From the NCBI GenBank assembly GCA_001512745.1, contig LFSM01000102.1:1-43313 (forward strand): a stretch of DNA of 43,313 nt, in the 5' to 3' direction. The notes beneath the pieces were generated by a model. That model saw only the letters and a list, made by a program, of their open reading frames with translations. It had not been told where the DNA came from and did no database searches. The translations under genes and the position numbers were made by a program. Origin of the DNA: Clostridiales bacterium DTU032 (GTDB lineage Bacteria > Bacillota > Clostridia > Saccharofermentanales > DTU023). Positions 34,195 to 41,551 of this stretch are shown here, piece by piece; positions within the stretch are counted from its first letter, which is position 1; every line of letters begins with the position of its first letter.

Positions 34195-34268
34195 GTGGGT
34201 GTAGTTCAATGGCAGAACATCAGCTTCCCAAGCTGAATATGGGGGTTCGATTCCCCTCACCCGCTCCA
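34195..34268 (+). tRNA. tRNA-Gly (anticodon CCC)
   Basis: Acceptor stem GTGGGTG (34195-34201) with CACCCGC (34258-34264, one T.G pair), D-arm TAGTTCAATGGCAGAA, anticodon arm TCAGC-TTCCCAA-GCTGA giving anticodon CCC, T-loop GGTTCGATT and encoded CCA. It reads the GGG codon. Confidence 0.95.
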
Positions 34269-34297
34269 GATAAGAATGCGGACACATTTTAACAAAT

Positions 34298-34373
34298 GCC
34301 TTCTTAGCTCAGTAGGTAGAGCGCATCCATGGTAAGGATGAGGTCAAGGGTTCAATTCCCTTAGAAGGCTCCA
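34298..34373 (+). tRNA. tRNA-Thr (anticodon GGT)
   Basis: Acceptor stem GCCTTCT (34298-34304) with AGAAGGC (34363-34369), D-arm TAGCTCAGTAGGTAGAGC, anticodon arm CATCC-ATGGTAA-GGATG giving anticodon GGT, T-loop GGTTCAATT and encoded CCA. It lies 29 bp after the tRNA-Gly, in one transcription unit. Confidence 0.95.
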
Positions 34374-34377
34374 GTAG

Positions 34378-34412
34378 GCCTCTGTGATGTAAACATTGCA
34401 GAGGCTTTTTTT
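34378..34412 (+). terminator. Intrinsic terminator of the tRNA unit
   Basis: GCCTCTG (34378-34384) with CAGAGGC (34399-34405), further weak pairing inside, then seven T (34406-34412). Confidence 0.92.
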
Positions 34413-34496
34413 ATGATAGGGTAGAATTATGAGGAGAAGCCGGAGGCTTGCATCCGGACAAGTTAAGTATCAGCAGCTTGTGTTTATGAGGTGAGT

Positions 34497-35327
34497 ATGG
34501 GTAATAATTTCAGTTATGATTTTTTTAAAACAAGTGCAGATTACGTCCTTTCCAGGACCGGATATCAAGTGGATCTGGCTCTGATATTAGGTTCATCCCT
34601 GGGATCGTTGTCGGAAGAGATCAAGAAGCCCATTGTAATAGACTATGCGGACATACCGAATTTTCTGGAAACAACCGTTGATTCGCATGCCGGCAAATTG
34701 ATTATTGGTGATTTGGGCGGTAAAAAGCTAGCGTGTATGTCCGGCAGGTTTCACTATTACGAAGGTTATGACTTTGAGCAGCTGGTAGCTCCGATCCGAC
34801 TCTTTCAGCTTCTGGGAGCGAAGACTGTTATTTTGACCAATGCTGCCGGCGCAGTGAACAGTTCGTTTCATGTGGGCGATATCATGTTGATAGAGGACCA
34901 TATAAAAATTATGGGAGCCAGTCCCCTGAGGGGACAGAACATTCCCGAATTCGGACCCAGATTCTTTGATGTATCAAACATGTACAGCAAGGACTTAAGG
35001 GAACTGGCCAAAAAATGCGCCAGTAGAATTGGCATGAGCCTGCGCGAGGGAGTATATTTTTATATGAGCGGTCCGCAATTTGAAACACCTGCTGAAATCA
35101 GGGCAATCAGAGCTTTGGGCGGCGACGCAGTAGGAATGTCTACAGTATATGAAGCGATAACAGCTGCCCACTGTGGTATGAAGGTTCTGGGATTATCTTT
35201 GATGACAAATATGGCTGCCGGTATGCTGGATCAGGCGGTAACAGCTGAAGAGGTTGACGAAACTGCCAGTCTGACATCAGAGAGATTCAAAAGCTTAATT
35301 AGAGAGATTATTGAGGAGATAAGTTAA
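34497..35327 (+). CDS. punA: Purine nucleoside phosphorylase (trimeric, 6-oxopurine type)
   Basis: Phosphorolysis of inosine or guanosine to base plus (deoxy)ribose-1-phosphate. The 276-residue protein has the phosphate site LILGSSLGSL (29-38) and RFHYYEG (84-90), NAAGAVN (115-121), the base-binding Glu196 (PQFETPAE) and Asn238 in MTNMAAG. Asn here marks 6-oxopurine specificity; 5'-methylthioadenosine phosphorylases carry Asp. ATG 34497 is 5 nt after GAGG; GTG 34491 overlaps that SD. The gene is 10 bp upstream of an MtnA-like isomerase gene, so the sugar-1-phosphate it releases is probably the isomerase substrate. No promoter stands out between the tRNA terminator and the gene; a CCGGA/TCCGG hairpin (34440-34457) lies in the leader. 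Confidence 0.9.
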   Translation: MGNNFSYDFFKTSADYVLSRTGYQVDLALILGSSLGSLSEEIKKPIVIDYADIPNFLETTVDSHAGKLIIGDLGGKKLACMSGRFHYYEGYDFEQLVAPIRLFQLLGAKTVILTNAAGAVNSSFHVGDIMLIEDHIKIMGASPLRGQNIPEFGPRFFDVSNMYSKDLRELAKKCASRIGMSLREGVYFYMSGPQFETPAEIRAIRALGGDAVGMSTVYEAITAAHCGMKVLGLSLMTNMAAGMLDQAVTAEEVDETASLTSERFKSLIREIIEEIS

Positions 35328-35337
35328 AGGGAACTTT

Positions 35338-36390
35338 ATGGAAAGATGTGATCAGGACTTAGCCTTTTTATTGAGATATGAAAATGTGGCCTGGTATGAA
35401 GATGCTCAGGTCCGCATACTGGACCGCAGGGTTTACCCGGTCCAACTTTCCTATGTCATTTGTGATACTCATCAGGAAGTTGCTCAGGCAATAGCAGATA
35501 TGGTTACACAAAGTGCCGGCCCCTATACAGCGGCTGGTATGGGTATGGCTCTGGCAGCGCATGAATGCAGGAACATGAAGGAAGCAGATAAAAGAGCTTA
35601 TCTGGCAAAGGCAGCGGATACTCTTTCCCGGGCCAGACCGACTACCGCCAGCAGAATGGAGCAGGTCACTGCCGGCTGCCTGGCTGCAGCTGATCAAGCC
35701 TTGGCAACAGGCCAGAAACTTGATCAGGCAATATTTGCCCATACCGTGAATTCTCTGAACCGCAGATATTCCACCATGGAAAAGGTGGGAAAGTATCTGG
35801 TAGATATGTTTCCTGACAAGGGCAATGTGATGACCCAGTGTTTTGGAGAGACTATCGTCGGCATGATGCTGCGCACCGCCAAAGAAAGAAATAAAGAAAT
35901 CACCCTTTACGTGCCGGAGACAAGGCCATATTTTCAAGGCTCACGCCTTACCGCCAGCCTTGCATACGAGCAGGGCTTCGATACCTACGTTATTACGGAT
36001 AATATGCCGTCATTCGTAATGGCGACAAAGGGGATTGATCTTTTTACCTCAGCTGCTGATCTTATCTGTCTGGATGGACATATAGTCAACAAAATCGGTA
36101 CTTATCAGATGGCAATTGCAGCCAACTATCATGCTATTCCCTATTTTGTCACAGGCTTGCCTGACGCAGCGCATCCCGTGATTGATACGGTAAAAATAGA
36201 AGAACGGGATCCGGCCTTAGTACTTGAAGCAGCCGGCATTAAGCATACTCTTAAAGGCGTCAAAGGTTATTACCCCTCCTTCGACATTACTCCTCCTCAT
36301 CTCATCAGTGGTGTTGTCACAGATAAAGGCATCTATTCACCCTATGACCTGGGGCGCTACTTCGACAGCAAAGTCGAACAGTTTTATTAA
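35338..36390 (+). CDS. MtnA/eIF-2B-like sugar-1-phosphate isomerase, divergent
   Basis: Expected to convert an aldose-1-phosphate to the ketose-1-phosphate, as methylthioribose-1-phosphate isomerase does. The 350-residue protein keeps the family frame: SRARPTTASRM (97-107), Cys168 in MTQCFG, ETRPYFQGSRLTASL (194-208), DNM at 221-223, and NKIGTYQMAIAANYHAIPYF (from 251). Asp241 aligns with the catalytic Asp of the GADR motif, but that motif reads AADL, so it is not an orthodox MtnA. The N-terminal VRGAPAIG signature is also replaced (YTAAGMGMALAA). Related isomerases act on 5-deoxyribose-1-P or ribose-1,5-bisP. The adjoining phosphorylase points to ribose-1-P or a derivative. It converges with tetR, 12 bp away. 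Confidence 0.8.
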   Translation: MERCDQDLAFLLRYENVAWYEDAQVRILDRRVYPVQLSYVICDTHQEVAQAIADMVTQSAGPYTAAGMGMALAAHECRNMKEADKRAYLAKAADTLSRARPTTASRMEQVTAGCLAAADQALATGQKLDQAIFAHTVNSLNRRYSTMEKVGKYLVDMFPDKGNVMTQCFGETIVGMMLRTAKERNKEITLYVPETRPYFQGSRLTASLAYEQGFDTYVITDNMPSFVMATKGIDLFTSAADLICLDGHIVNKIGTYQMAIAANYHAIPYFVTGLPDAAHPVIDTVKIEERDPALVLEAAGIKHTLKGVKGYYPSFDITPPHLISGVVTDKGIYSPYDLGRYFDSKVEQFY

Positions 36391-36402
36391 AAACGGGAAT
36401 CT

Positions 36403-37026
36403 TTACTTGTCAGATGCCGGGCACAGATACTGGTCCATGACCGAATCAAAGAGGCGATCCAGCTTAACCTGCTGTTCCTGAACTGAAGGGGTATCTTCAC
36501 CGGTCCACTGAAACAGAGTAATAAAATGAATACCCATCAGCAGATCGACTAGTATATCTGTACTGACTTCTGCTGTAAGGTAACCATCCGCCTGCGCTGA
36601 TGCAACCAGCTTGTGCAGGAGAGCTTTAATTTCGCTCAAAGTGCCGTACAAGGTACTGCTTCGATTGGAATTGAGAAATACAATACGACGAGTCAGATCC
36701 GGATATTGGAGACTGGCAAAGACCAGTTCTGCCAGAACTCTGCGGACCCTGTCTAAGGCATTTGTCTCGGCAGAAAGCTCGTTTTCCAGATAATCCTCAA
36801 TATTTTCCTCGACTTCTTCGACTATGCCGATAAGCAGACTATCCTTATCGGGGAAATAATTGTAGACAGTAGCTTTGGAAACTTCGGCAAGATCAGCAAT
36901 ATCTTCAATAAAAGTCTCGTCATAGCCCTGGACGGAGAACAATTTTCGCGAAGCTTTAAGTATGCTTCTGCGAGATCTTTCTTTATTTAGTGTTCTTCTA
37001 GAATGCTTCATGCACATAGTATACAC
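36403..37026 (-). CDS. TetR-family transcriptional regulator
   Basis: A repressor of about 207 residues. The N-terminal DNA-binding domain is RSRRSILKASRKLFSVQGYDETFIEDIADLAEVSKATVYNYFPDKDSLL (residue about 20-68; the last part is the helix-turn-helix). The C-terminal ligand domain resembles no specific subgroup that I can name. The open frame extends to 37113 but would overlap the promoter. GTG 37026 has AAGG 8 nt upstream; ATG 37017 and ATG 37011 are alternatives. It is divergent from the kinase operon and separated from it by a 38-bp dyad that is presumably its operator, so it should control both itself and the kinase-aminotransferase-RLP-phosphatase genes. Confidence 0.9.
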   Translation of the reverse strand: MYTMCMKHSRRTLNKERSRRSILKASRKLFSVQGYDETFIEDIADLAEVSKATVYNYFPDKDSLLIGIVEEVEENIEDYLENELSAETNALDRVRRVLAELVFASLQYPDLTRRIVFLNSNRSSTLYGTLSEIKALLHKLVASAQADGYLTAEVSTDILVDLLMGIHFITLFQWTGEDTPSVQEQQVKLDRLFDSVMDQYLCPASDK

Positions 37027-37044
37027 AAAAACTGCCTTAGAAAT

Positions 37045-37082
37045 AACTATACTTGACACTAAACTTAGAGACAAGTATAGTT
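37045..37082. promoter_or_regulatory. TetR operator dyad forming two mirrored divergent promoters
   Basis: AACTATACTTG (37045-37055) and CAAGTATAGTT (37072-37082) are a perfect 11-bp inverted repeat; the centre CTAAA/CTTAG is also nearly symmetric. Plus strand: TTGACA (37053-37058), 17 bp, TATAGT (37076-37081). Minus strand: TTGTCT (37074-37069), 17 bp, TATAGT (37051-37046). The two promoters are exact mirror images and fully overlap, so one bound TetR dimer pair would block both, and only one polymerase can occupy the site at a time. Confidence 0.85.
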
Positions 37083-37167
37083 GAAAATAACAATAAATAC
37101 GCATAATGGCCAAGAAAAGTTAGTCAATCAGACTATGTCGTCAGACAATTCAGGAAGGCGGAACTTT

Positions 37168-38712
37168 ATGAAAGTGATTGCTTATGATGTAGGAACCACG
37201 GGTCTGAAAACGTGCCTCTTTGAGATCATCGTAGGTGAAAACATCCGGTTTTTGGCCGGAGAAGTAGGTGAGTACTCCCTCACAATCCTGGAAAATGGCG
37301 GTGCCGAGCAGGATCCTGATGAGTGGTGGCAGACAGTTTGCCAAAGTACGAGGAATCTGATTGCTCATACAGGAATTGATCCCGAAGAAATTAAAGGCTT
37401 AGCCTTTTGTTCGCAGATGCAGACTGTTGTGCTGGTTGATGAAGAAGGCAATCATTTAAGACCAAGCATGAGCTGCATGGATACTCGCGCGCAAAAACAG
37501 TTCGAGGAAAATATGTGCAGGGGTCTCAAGGTCGAAGGCCTGAATGCCCTTAAAATTTTGCGCTATCTGAGCATTACGGGTGCCATATCTGCAAGTGCCA
37601 AGGACCCTGCCTGGAAATATCTCTGGGTCAAAGAAAACGAGCCTGAACTTTATTCGAAAATCTATAAATGGATTGATGCTAAGGAATACCTTACCTTCAG
37701 AGCAACCGGTAATCTAAAGGCGACTAAAGATGATGCCAACCTTACCTTCCTTTTTGATGTAAAGAAGTCTCAGTGGAGTGAGAGTCTTTGCCGGATGATC
37801 GGAGTAGATATGGACCATCTGCCTGAAATATGTGAAGCCACAGATGTAGTTGGCGGACTTAAAGCTGACTCAGCACAGGAATTAGGACTTCTTGAGGGAA
37901 CTCCTGTATTCGGCGGCGGCGGAGATGTCAGCCTTTGTCAGATAGGCGCGGGTTGTGTCGAAGTAGGCGATGTCAACTTTTATTCAGGAACTTCCGGCTG
38001 GGTCTGCACTACAGTGGACAGAATGCACCTGGATATAGGAAATCTGGTGGCAGGTGTTATCGGCGCCGATCCGGAGACATACAACTATATCGCTGAGCTG
38101 GAAACAGCAGGCAAGTGTATTGAATGGGTGAAAGAACGTCTCAGTCACACTCCGATGGAGGAGTATGACGAACTCTTTGAATATATTAAAGATACTCCGG
38201 CGGGGAGCAATGGAATCGTCTTCTCTCCCTGGATGCACGGCAACCGCTGCCCCTTTGAAGATAGTTATGCCCGTGGCGTCTTCTTCAATGTAGATGTCAG
38301 CAGTCGTGGCAGCGACCTGATCAAGTCTGTCATCGAAGGTGTCTGCCTTCACATGCGCTGGATGCTTGAAGCGACAGAAGAGACCTTTGCTACAAGCCCT
38401 GTTGTGCGCTTTACCGGAGGCAGTTCAATGTCACCCATGGTTTGCCAGATCTTAGCAGATGTTTTGGGCCGTGAGCTGGAAACCATTGAAAATCCACGTT
38501 ATGTAGGCGCCATGGGTGCCGCCGGTGTTATGTCAGTCGGACTCGGACTTTCAGATAATATTAAGGAAATAAAGAAGATTATCCGGGTAACAGATAAGTA
38601 TAGTCCAATCCCGGAAAATACCGCTGTCTACGACAAAATATATCCAACCTTTAAAAATCTCTATTTCGATAACAAAAAATCATTTAGTGCCCTTAACAGT
38701 GAGGGTTGTTAA
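37168..38712 (+). CDS. FGGY-family carbohydrate kinase
   Basis: A 514-residue sugar kinase (xylulokinase/glycerol kinase superfamily) that transfers phosphate from ATP to a sugar or sugar-like hydroxyl. Features are the ATP-phosphate loop AYDVGTTGLKT (5-15), QDPDEWWQ (48-55), substrate-side CMDTRAQKQ (103-111), WIDAKEYLTFRATG (168-181), catalytic Asp253 in GGGGDVSLCQIGAG, and GTSGW (274-278). The C-terminal half has FTGGSSMSPMVCQILADVLG, the second ATP motif. ATG 37168 with AGGAAGG (37152-37158) gives the proper N-terminus; the frame is open from 37081. It is first in the operon under the TetR dyad. In methionine salvage the kinase is MtnK of another fold, so this is a non-homologous counterpart. 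The substrate is unknown. Confidence 0.88.
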   Translation: MKVIAYDVGTTGLKTCLFEIIVGENIRFLAGEVGEYSLTILENGGAEQDPDEWWQTVCQSTRNLIAHTGIDPEEIKGLAFCSQMQTVVLVDEEGNHLRPSMSCMDTRAQKQFEENMCRGLKVEGLNALKILRYLSITGAISASAKDPAWKYLWVKENEPELYSKIYKWIDAKEYLTFRATGNLKATKDDANLTFLFDVKKSQWSESLCRMIGVDMDHLPEICEATDVVGGLKADSAQELGLLEGTPVFGGGGDVSLCQIGAGCVEVGDVNFYSGTSGWVCTTVDRMHLDIGNLVAGVIGADPETYNYIAELETAGKCIEWVKERLSHTPMEEYDELFEYIKDTPAGSNGIVFSPWMHGNRCPFEDSYARGVFFNVDVSSRGSDLIKSVIEGVCLHMRWMLEATEETFATSPVVRFTGGSSMSPMVCQILADVLGRELETIENPRYVGAMGAAGVMSVGLGLSDNIKEIKKIIRVTDKYSPIPENTAVYDKIYPTFKNLYFDNKKSFSALNSEGC

Positions 38713-38775
38713 GGACCGCTATAAAGAGAAATTTGACTATTAAAGATAAAAAACAAAGAAAAAGGAGAAGAAACG

Positions 38776-40218
38776 ATGAAACAAAATTATGGCGTTTCCA
38801 AATGGCCTGACATCGAGGAAATCAACTCCAAGATGGACAAGCTGCTACAAGCAGATATTCTGCATCTTAAAGCAGATGCCAAGGCCCGTTACATGGATTA
38901 CTTTGACACAAAGTGCAAGCGTTCAAAGGAGATAATTGCTGAGGCCCGTCAGTTTATTCCGGGCGGTGTACAGCATAATCTGGCTTTTAACTTTCCTTTC
39001 CCACTTGCAGTCGACCGTGCAGAAGGAGCTTACCTTTATGATGTTGACGGCAACCGCTATGTAGATTATTTACAGGCCGGCGGCCCCACTTTACTGGGAA
39101 GCAATTATAAGCCGGTAACTGATAAAGTTATTGAGGTAATCCAAAAACATGGAGCTGTAACCGGTTTATTTCACGAATACGAGCTCAAACTGGCAAAAAT
39201 CATTAATGAATGTATGCCCTGGGTAGAGCAATATCGCTGCTTCGGCAGTGGTACAGAAGCTTGCATGGCTGCCATTCGCGTGGCCCGTACTTTTACCGGT
39301 AAAAAGAAGGTTATAAAAATGGGCGGAGCTTATCACGGCTGGAGTGACCAGCTGGTGTATTCCCTGCATATTCCATATACCAAAACCTTCGAGGCTCACG
39401 GCATACCCAAAGAGTGTGTAGCAAATACCACTGAATGTGCGCCGGGGGATATCGATTCCTTGCGTAAAGTATTAGAAGAAAATGAGAAAGACGGTGGTAC
39501 GGCTTGCTTTATTCTGGAAGCTTTCGGCCCGGAAAGCGGCACCCGCATGATGCCTTTAGATTATTGTGCTCAGGCGCGCGAATTGTGTGACGAGTTTGGC
39601 ACTTTGCTCATCTTTGACGAAGTTGTAACTGCTTTCCGTATAGGTCCGGGCGGAGCAGCCGGTTTCTTAGGTGTCAAACCTGATTTAACGGTTATGGGCA
39701 AGATTGTTTCCGGTGGTTTCCCAATGGCTGGCGGAGTCGGCGGTCGCGCGGACATCATGAGCTGCATGGCAGCCGGTGTCCAGTCAGGAAAACAGCGCGC
39801 TTATGTCGGAGGCACACTCACAGCCAACCCACTAAGCTGTGCAGCAGGTTATTATGCCATCAAGGAAATAATTGAGCAGGATGCAGCCCGCAAAGCCGGC
39901 GAGAATGCTGACAAGCTTTGTGCCGGACTCCAGTCCTTAATCGACAAATACGAGCTGCCCTTTGTAGTTTGGAATACAGGTTCAATTATTCATTTTGAAG
40001 TCTCAGGTGTTATGTATCTGTCTGTACAGGATCCTGAAATATTCAACAAGATATCCGAACGCAAAAAGAGTATGGAAGAATTTGGTGCAGCTTTAACAGC
40101 CAACGGTGTTATAACTCTGGCTGGCAGCCGTATTTATACAAGTATGGCAGACAATGATGAAACATTAGCTGAAACCCTGACCGCTTTTGAAGAAGTATTC
40201 AGCAATGTAGAAAGATAG
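38776..40218 (+). CDS. Class III PLP aminotransferase (glutamate-1-semialdehyde aminomutase-like)
   Basis: A 480-residue PLP enzyme. Family marks are ARQFIPGGVQHN (58-69), GTEACMAAIRVAR (159-171), GGAYHGWSD (183-191), ILEAFGPESGTR (246-257), the PLP-binding Asp281 in LLIFDEVVTAFR, and the Schiff-base Lys309 in VMGKIVSGGFPMAG. It is about 50 residues longer than HemL, with an extra N-terminal helix region, and no heme genes are near, so a HemL role is unlikely. It could aminate a carbonyl made by the RuBisCO-like protein or phosphatase, filling the place of the MtnE aminotransferase in methionine salvage. SD AAAGGAG (38760-38766). It is 12 bp from the next gene. Confidence 0.88.
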   Translation: MKQNYGVSKWPDIEEINSKMDKLLQADILHLKADAKARYMDYFDTKCKRSKEIIAEARQFIPGGVQHNLAFNFPFPLAVDRAEGAYLYDVDGNRYVDYLQAGGPTLLGSNYKPVTDKVIEVIQKHGAVTGLFHEYELKLAKIINECMPWVEQYRCFGSGTEACMAAIRVARTFTGKKKVIKMGGAYHGWSDQLVYSLHIPYTKTFEAHGIPKECVANTTECAPGDIDSLRKVLEENEKDGGTACFILEAFGPESGTRMMPLDYCAQARELCDEFGTLLIFDEVVTAFRIGPGGAAGFLGVKPDLTVMGKIVSGGFPMAGGVGGRADIMSCMAAGVQSGKQRAYVGGTLTANPLSCAAGYYAIKEIIEQDAARKAGENADKLCAGLQSLIDKYELPFVVWNTGSIIHFEVSGVMYLSVQDPEIFNKISERKKSMEEFGAALTANGVITLAGSRIYTSMADNDETLAETLTAFEEVFSNVER

Positions 40219-40230
40219 CAGGAGGTCTTT

Positions 40231-41547
40231 ATGATTAAGAAGTTGGATATAGAAAACCTGACTCATGCCTTTCCGGAAGTAGCCTATGATGAGGATTATG
40301 TCATTGCGACTTTCCAGATACGGGCAGAGACCAAGAATATGGAAAAGCTGGCCCTGGCAATTGCCAGTGAGCAGGCCACGGGTACCTGGATTAAAGTTAG
40401 CGGAGATTCTCTGGAAAAACAGAGAAAGCACGGCACTAAGGTCGTCGCTATCTATGAAGTTCCTGATTGGGGCGCTGACAGGGTTGAGGACCTGCCATCC
40501 TTATACATCGTACAGGTTGCTTTCCCCATGGCAAATTTCGGCGACAGCATACCGATGATGCTAACATCAGTTTTCGGCAACATTTCCGCTTCCGGTATGT
40601 TGAAGTGGATAGACGTAGCCTTCCCTAAAAAATATATAGATAAATTTAAGGGGCCAAAATTTGGTGTACAGGGACTAAGAGACCTGCTTGGAGTTCAGGA
40701 CAGGCCTCTCCTGAATGCAATGATCAAGCCGAATATCGGCTGGACACCGGATGAAGGCGCAGAAATCTTCTATCAGGCAGCTAAAGGAGGTGTCGACATC
40801 ATCAAAGATGACGAACTCCTCCCGGCAGATGAAAGCTTTTGCCCTCTGGAAGAACGTGTAACAAAATTCATGGCTAAGGAAAAGCAGGTCTATGAGGAAA
40901 CAGGGGAGCATACACTTTATGCTGTCAATATTACAGACCGCACAGAAAAGATCAGGGACAATGCTCTGCGAGCCATTGACAAAGGTGCGAACTGCCTGAT
41001 GCTTAACGTTTATACGTCAGGCCACGGTGCACTTCATATGCTGGCGGATGATCCCGACATCAATGTCCCCATCCTCGCACACGTCGACTTTGTCGGAGCC
41101 TATGCGGGTTCAACTTACACCGGTATTTCAGCTCCGCTGGTGATTGGAAAACTCACACGTCTGGCAGGAGCGGATTTCCAGATCAACGGTCATCCCTGGG
41201 GAAAATTTCCGGTCCCCTTTAAAACTTTCTACCGCAGCTTCAAGTTCTTTACCCAGCCCTGGTGGCATATTAAGCCAATGATGTACGCTGTTTCCGGCGG
41301 TACAACTCAGCTGGTAGTGAGAAATGCGGTGGATGCAGTCGGCACAGATATTATTCTGGCAGCAGGCGGCGGTGTGCATGGCCATCCGGACGGCAGCTGT
41401 GCCGGTGCCAAGTCAATGCGTCAGGCAATAGATGCAGCAGTTAAGGGAATAGACCTGATCGAGTATGCTAAATCTCATGAGGAACTCATGCGCATGGCTC
41501 AGATGTTGGATCCTGATGTGCTGAAAAACTTTGATTTGTTAAAGTAA
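40231..41547 (+). CDS. RuBisCO-like protein (form IV), not a carboxylase
   Basis: A 438-residue protein of the RuBisCO large-subunit superfamily, complete from the N-terminal domain to the barrel. By eye alignment to spinach it keeps Glu47 (E60), Thr52 (T65), Asn117 (N123), Lys166 (K175), the metal site Lys192-Asp194-Glu195 in KDDE (K201, D203, E204), Lys325 (K334), Ser355-Gly-Gly (S379) and Gly379-381 (phosphate site). It has lost K177 (Asn168), R295 (Val285) and H327 (Ile318). It should therefore enolise a ketose phosphate using Mg2+ but not fix CO2. Known relatives are enolases (MtnW), isomerases and decarboxylases. SD AGGAGG (40220-40225). The next gene is a MtnX-like phosphatase. Confidence 0.92.
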   Translation: MIKKLDIENLTHAFPEVAYDEDYVIATFQIRAETKNMEKLALAIASEQATGTWIKVSGDSLEKQRKHGTKVVAIYEVPDWGADRVEDLPSLYIVQVAFPMANFGDSIPMMLTSVFGNISASGMLKWIDVAFPKKYIDKFKGPKFGVQGLRDLLGVQDRPLLNAMIKPNIGWTPDEGAEIFYQAAKGGVDIIKDDELLPADESFCPLEERVTKFMAKEKQVYEETGEHTLYAVNITDRTEKIRDNALRAIDKGANCLMLNVYTSGHGALHMLADDPDINVPILAHVDFVGAYAGSTYTGISAPLVIGKLTRLAGADFQINGHPWGKFPVPFKTFYRSFKFFTQPWWHIKPMMYAVSGGTTQLVVRNAVDAVGTDIILAAGGGVHGHPDGSCAGAKSMRQAIDAAVKGIDLIEYAKSHEELMRMAQMLDPDVLKNFDLLK

Positions 41548-41551
41548 AAAT

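Noticed and set aside
34497-35327. Methylthioadenosine phosphorylase
   Set aside because: The base-site residue is Asn (MTNMAAG) rather than Asp, and the length and motifs fit 6-oxopurine PNP.
35368-35937. 189-codon minus-strand ORF inside the isomerase gene
   Set aside because: Its translation has no family features and opposes a clearly conserved gene.
37027-37113. N-terminal extension of the TetR protein
   Set aside because: It would cover the dyad promoter and gives an untypical hydrophobic N-terminus.
37081-37167. N-terminal extension of the FGGY kinase
   Set aside because: The family starts directly at the DxGT loop, and ATG 37168 has its own SD.
38776-40218. hemL (glutamate-1-semialdehyde aminomutase) for heme/B12 synthesis
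   Set aside because: The protein is about 50 residues longer, lies in a sugar phosphate operon, and no tetrapyrrole genes are near.
40231-41547. True RuBisCO (CO2 fixation through an AMP-type pathway with PNP, kinase and isomerase)
   Set aside because: K177, R295 and H327 equivalents are changed, which is incompatible with known carboxylases, although the gene order superficially resembles the archaeal nucleotide pathway.
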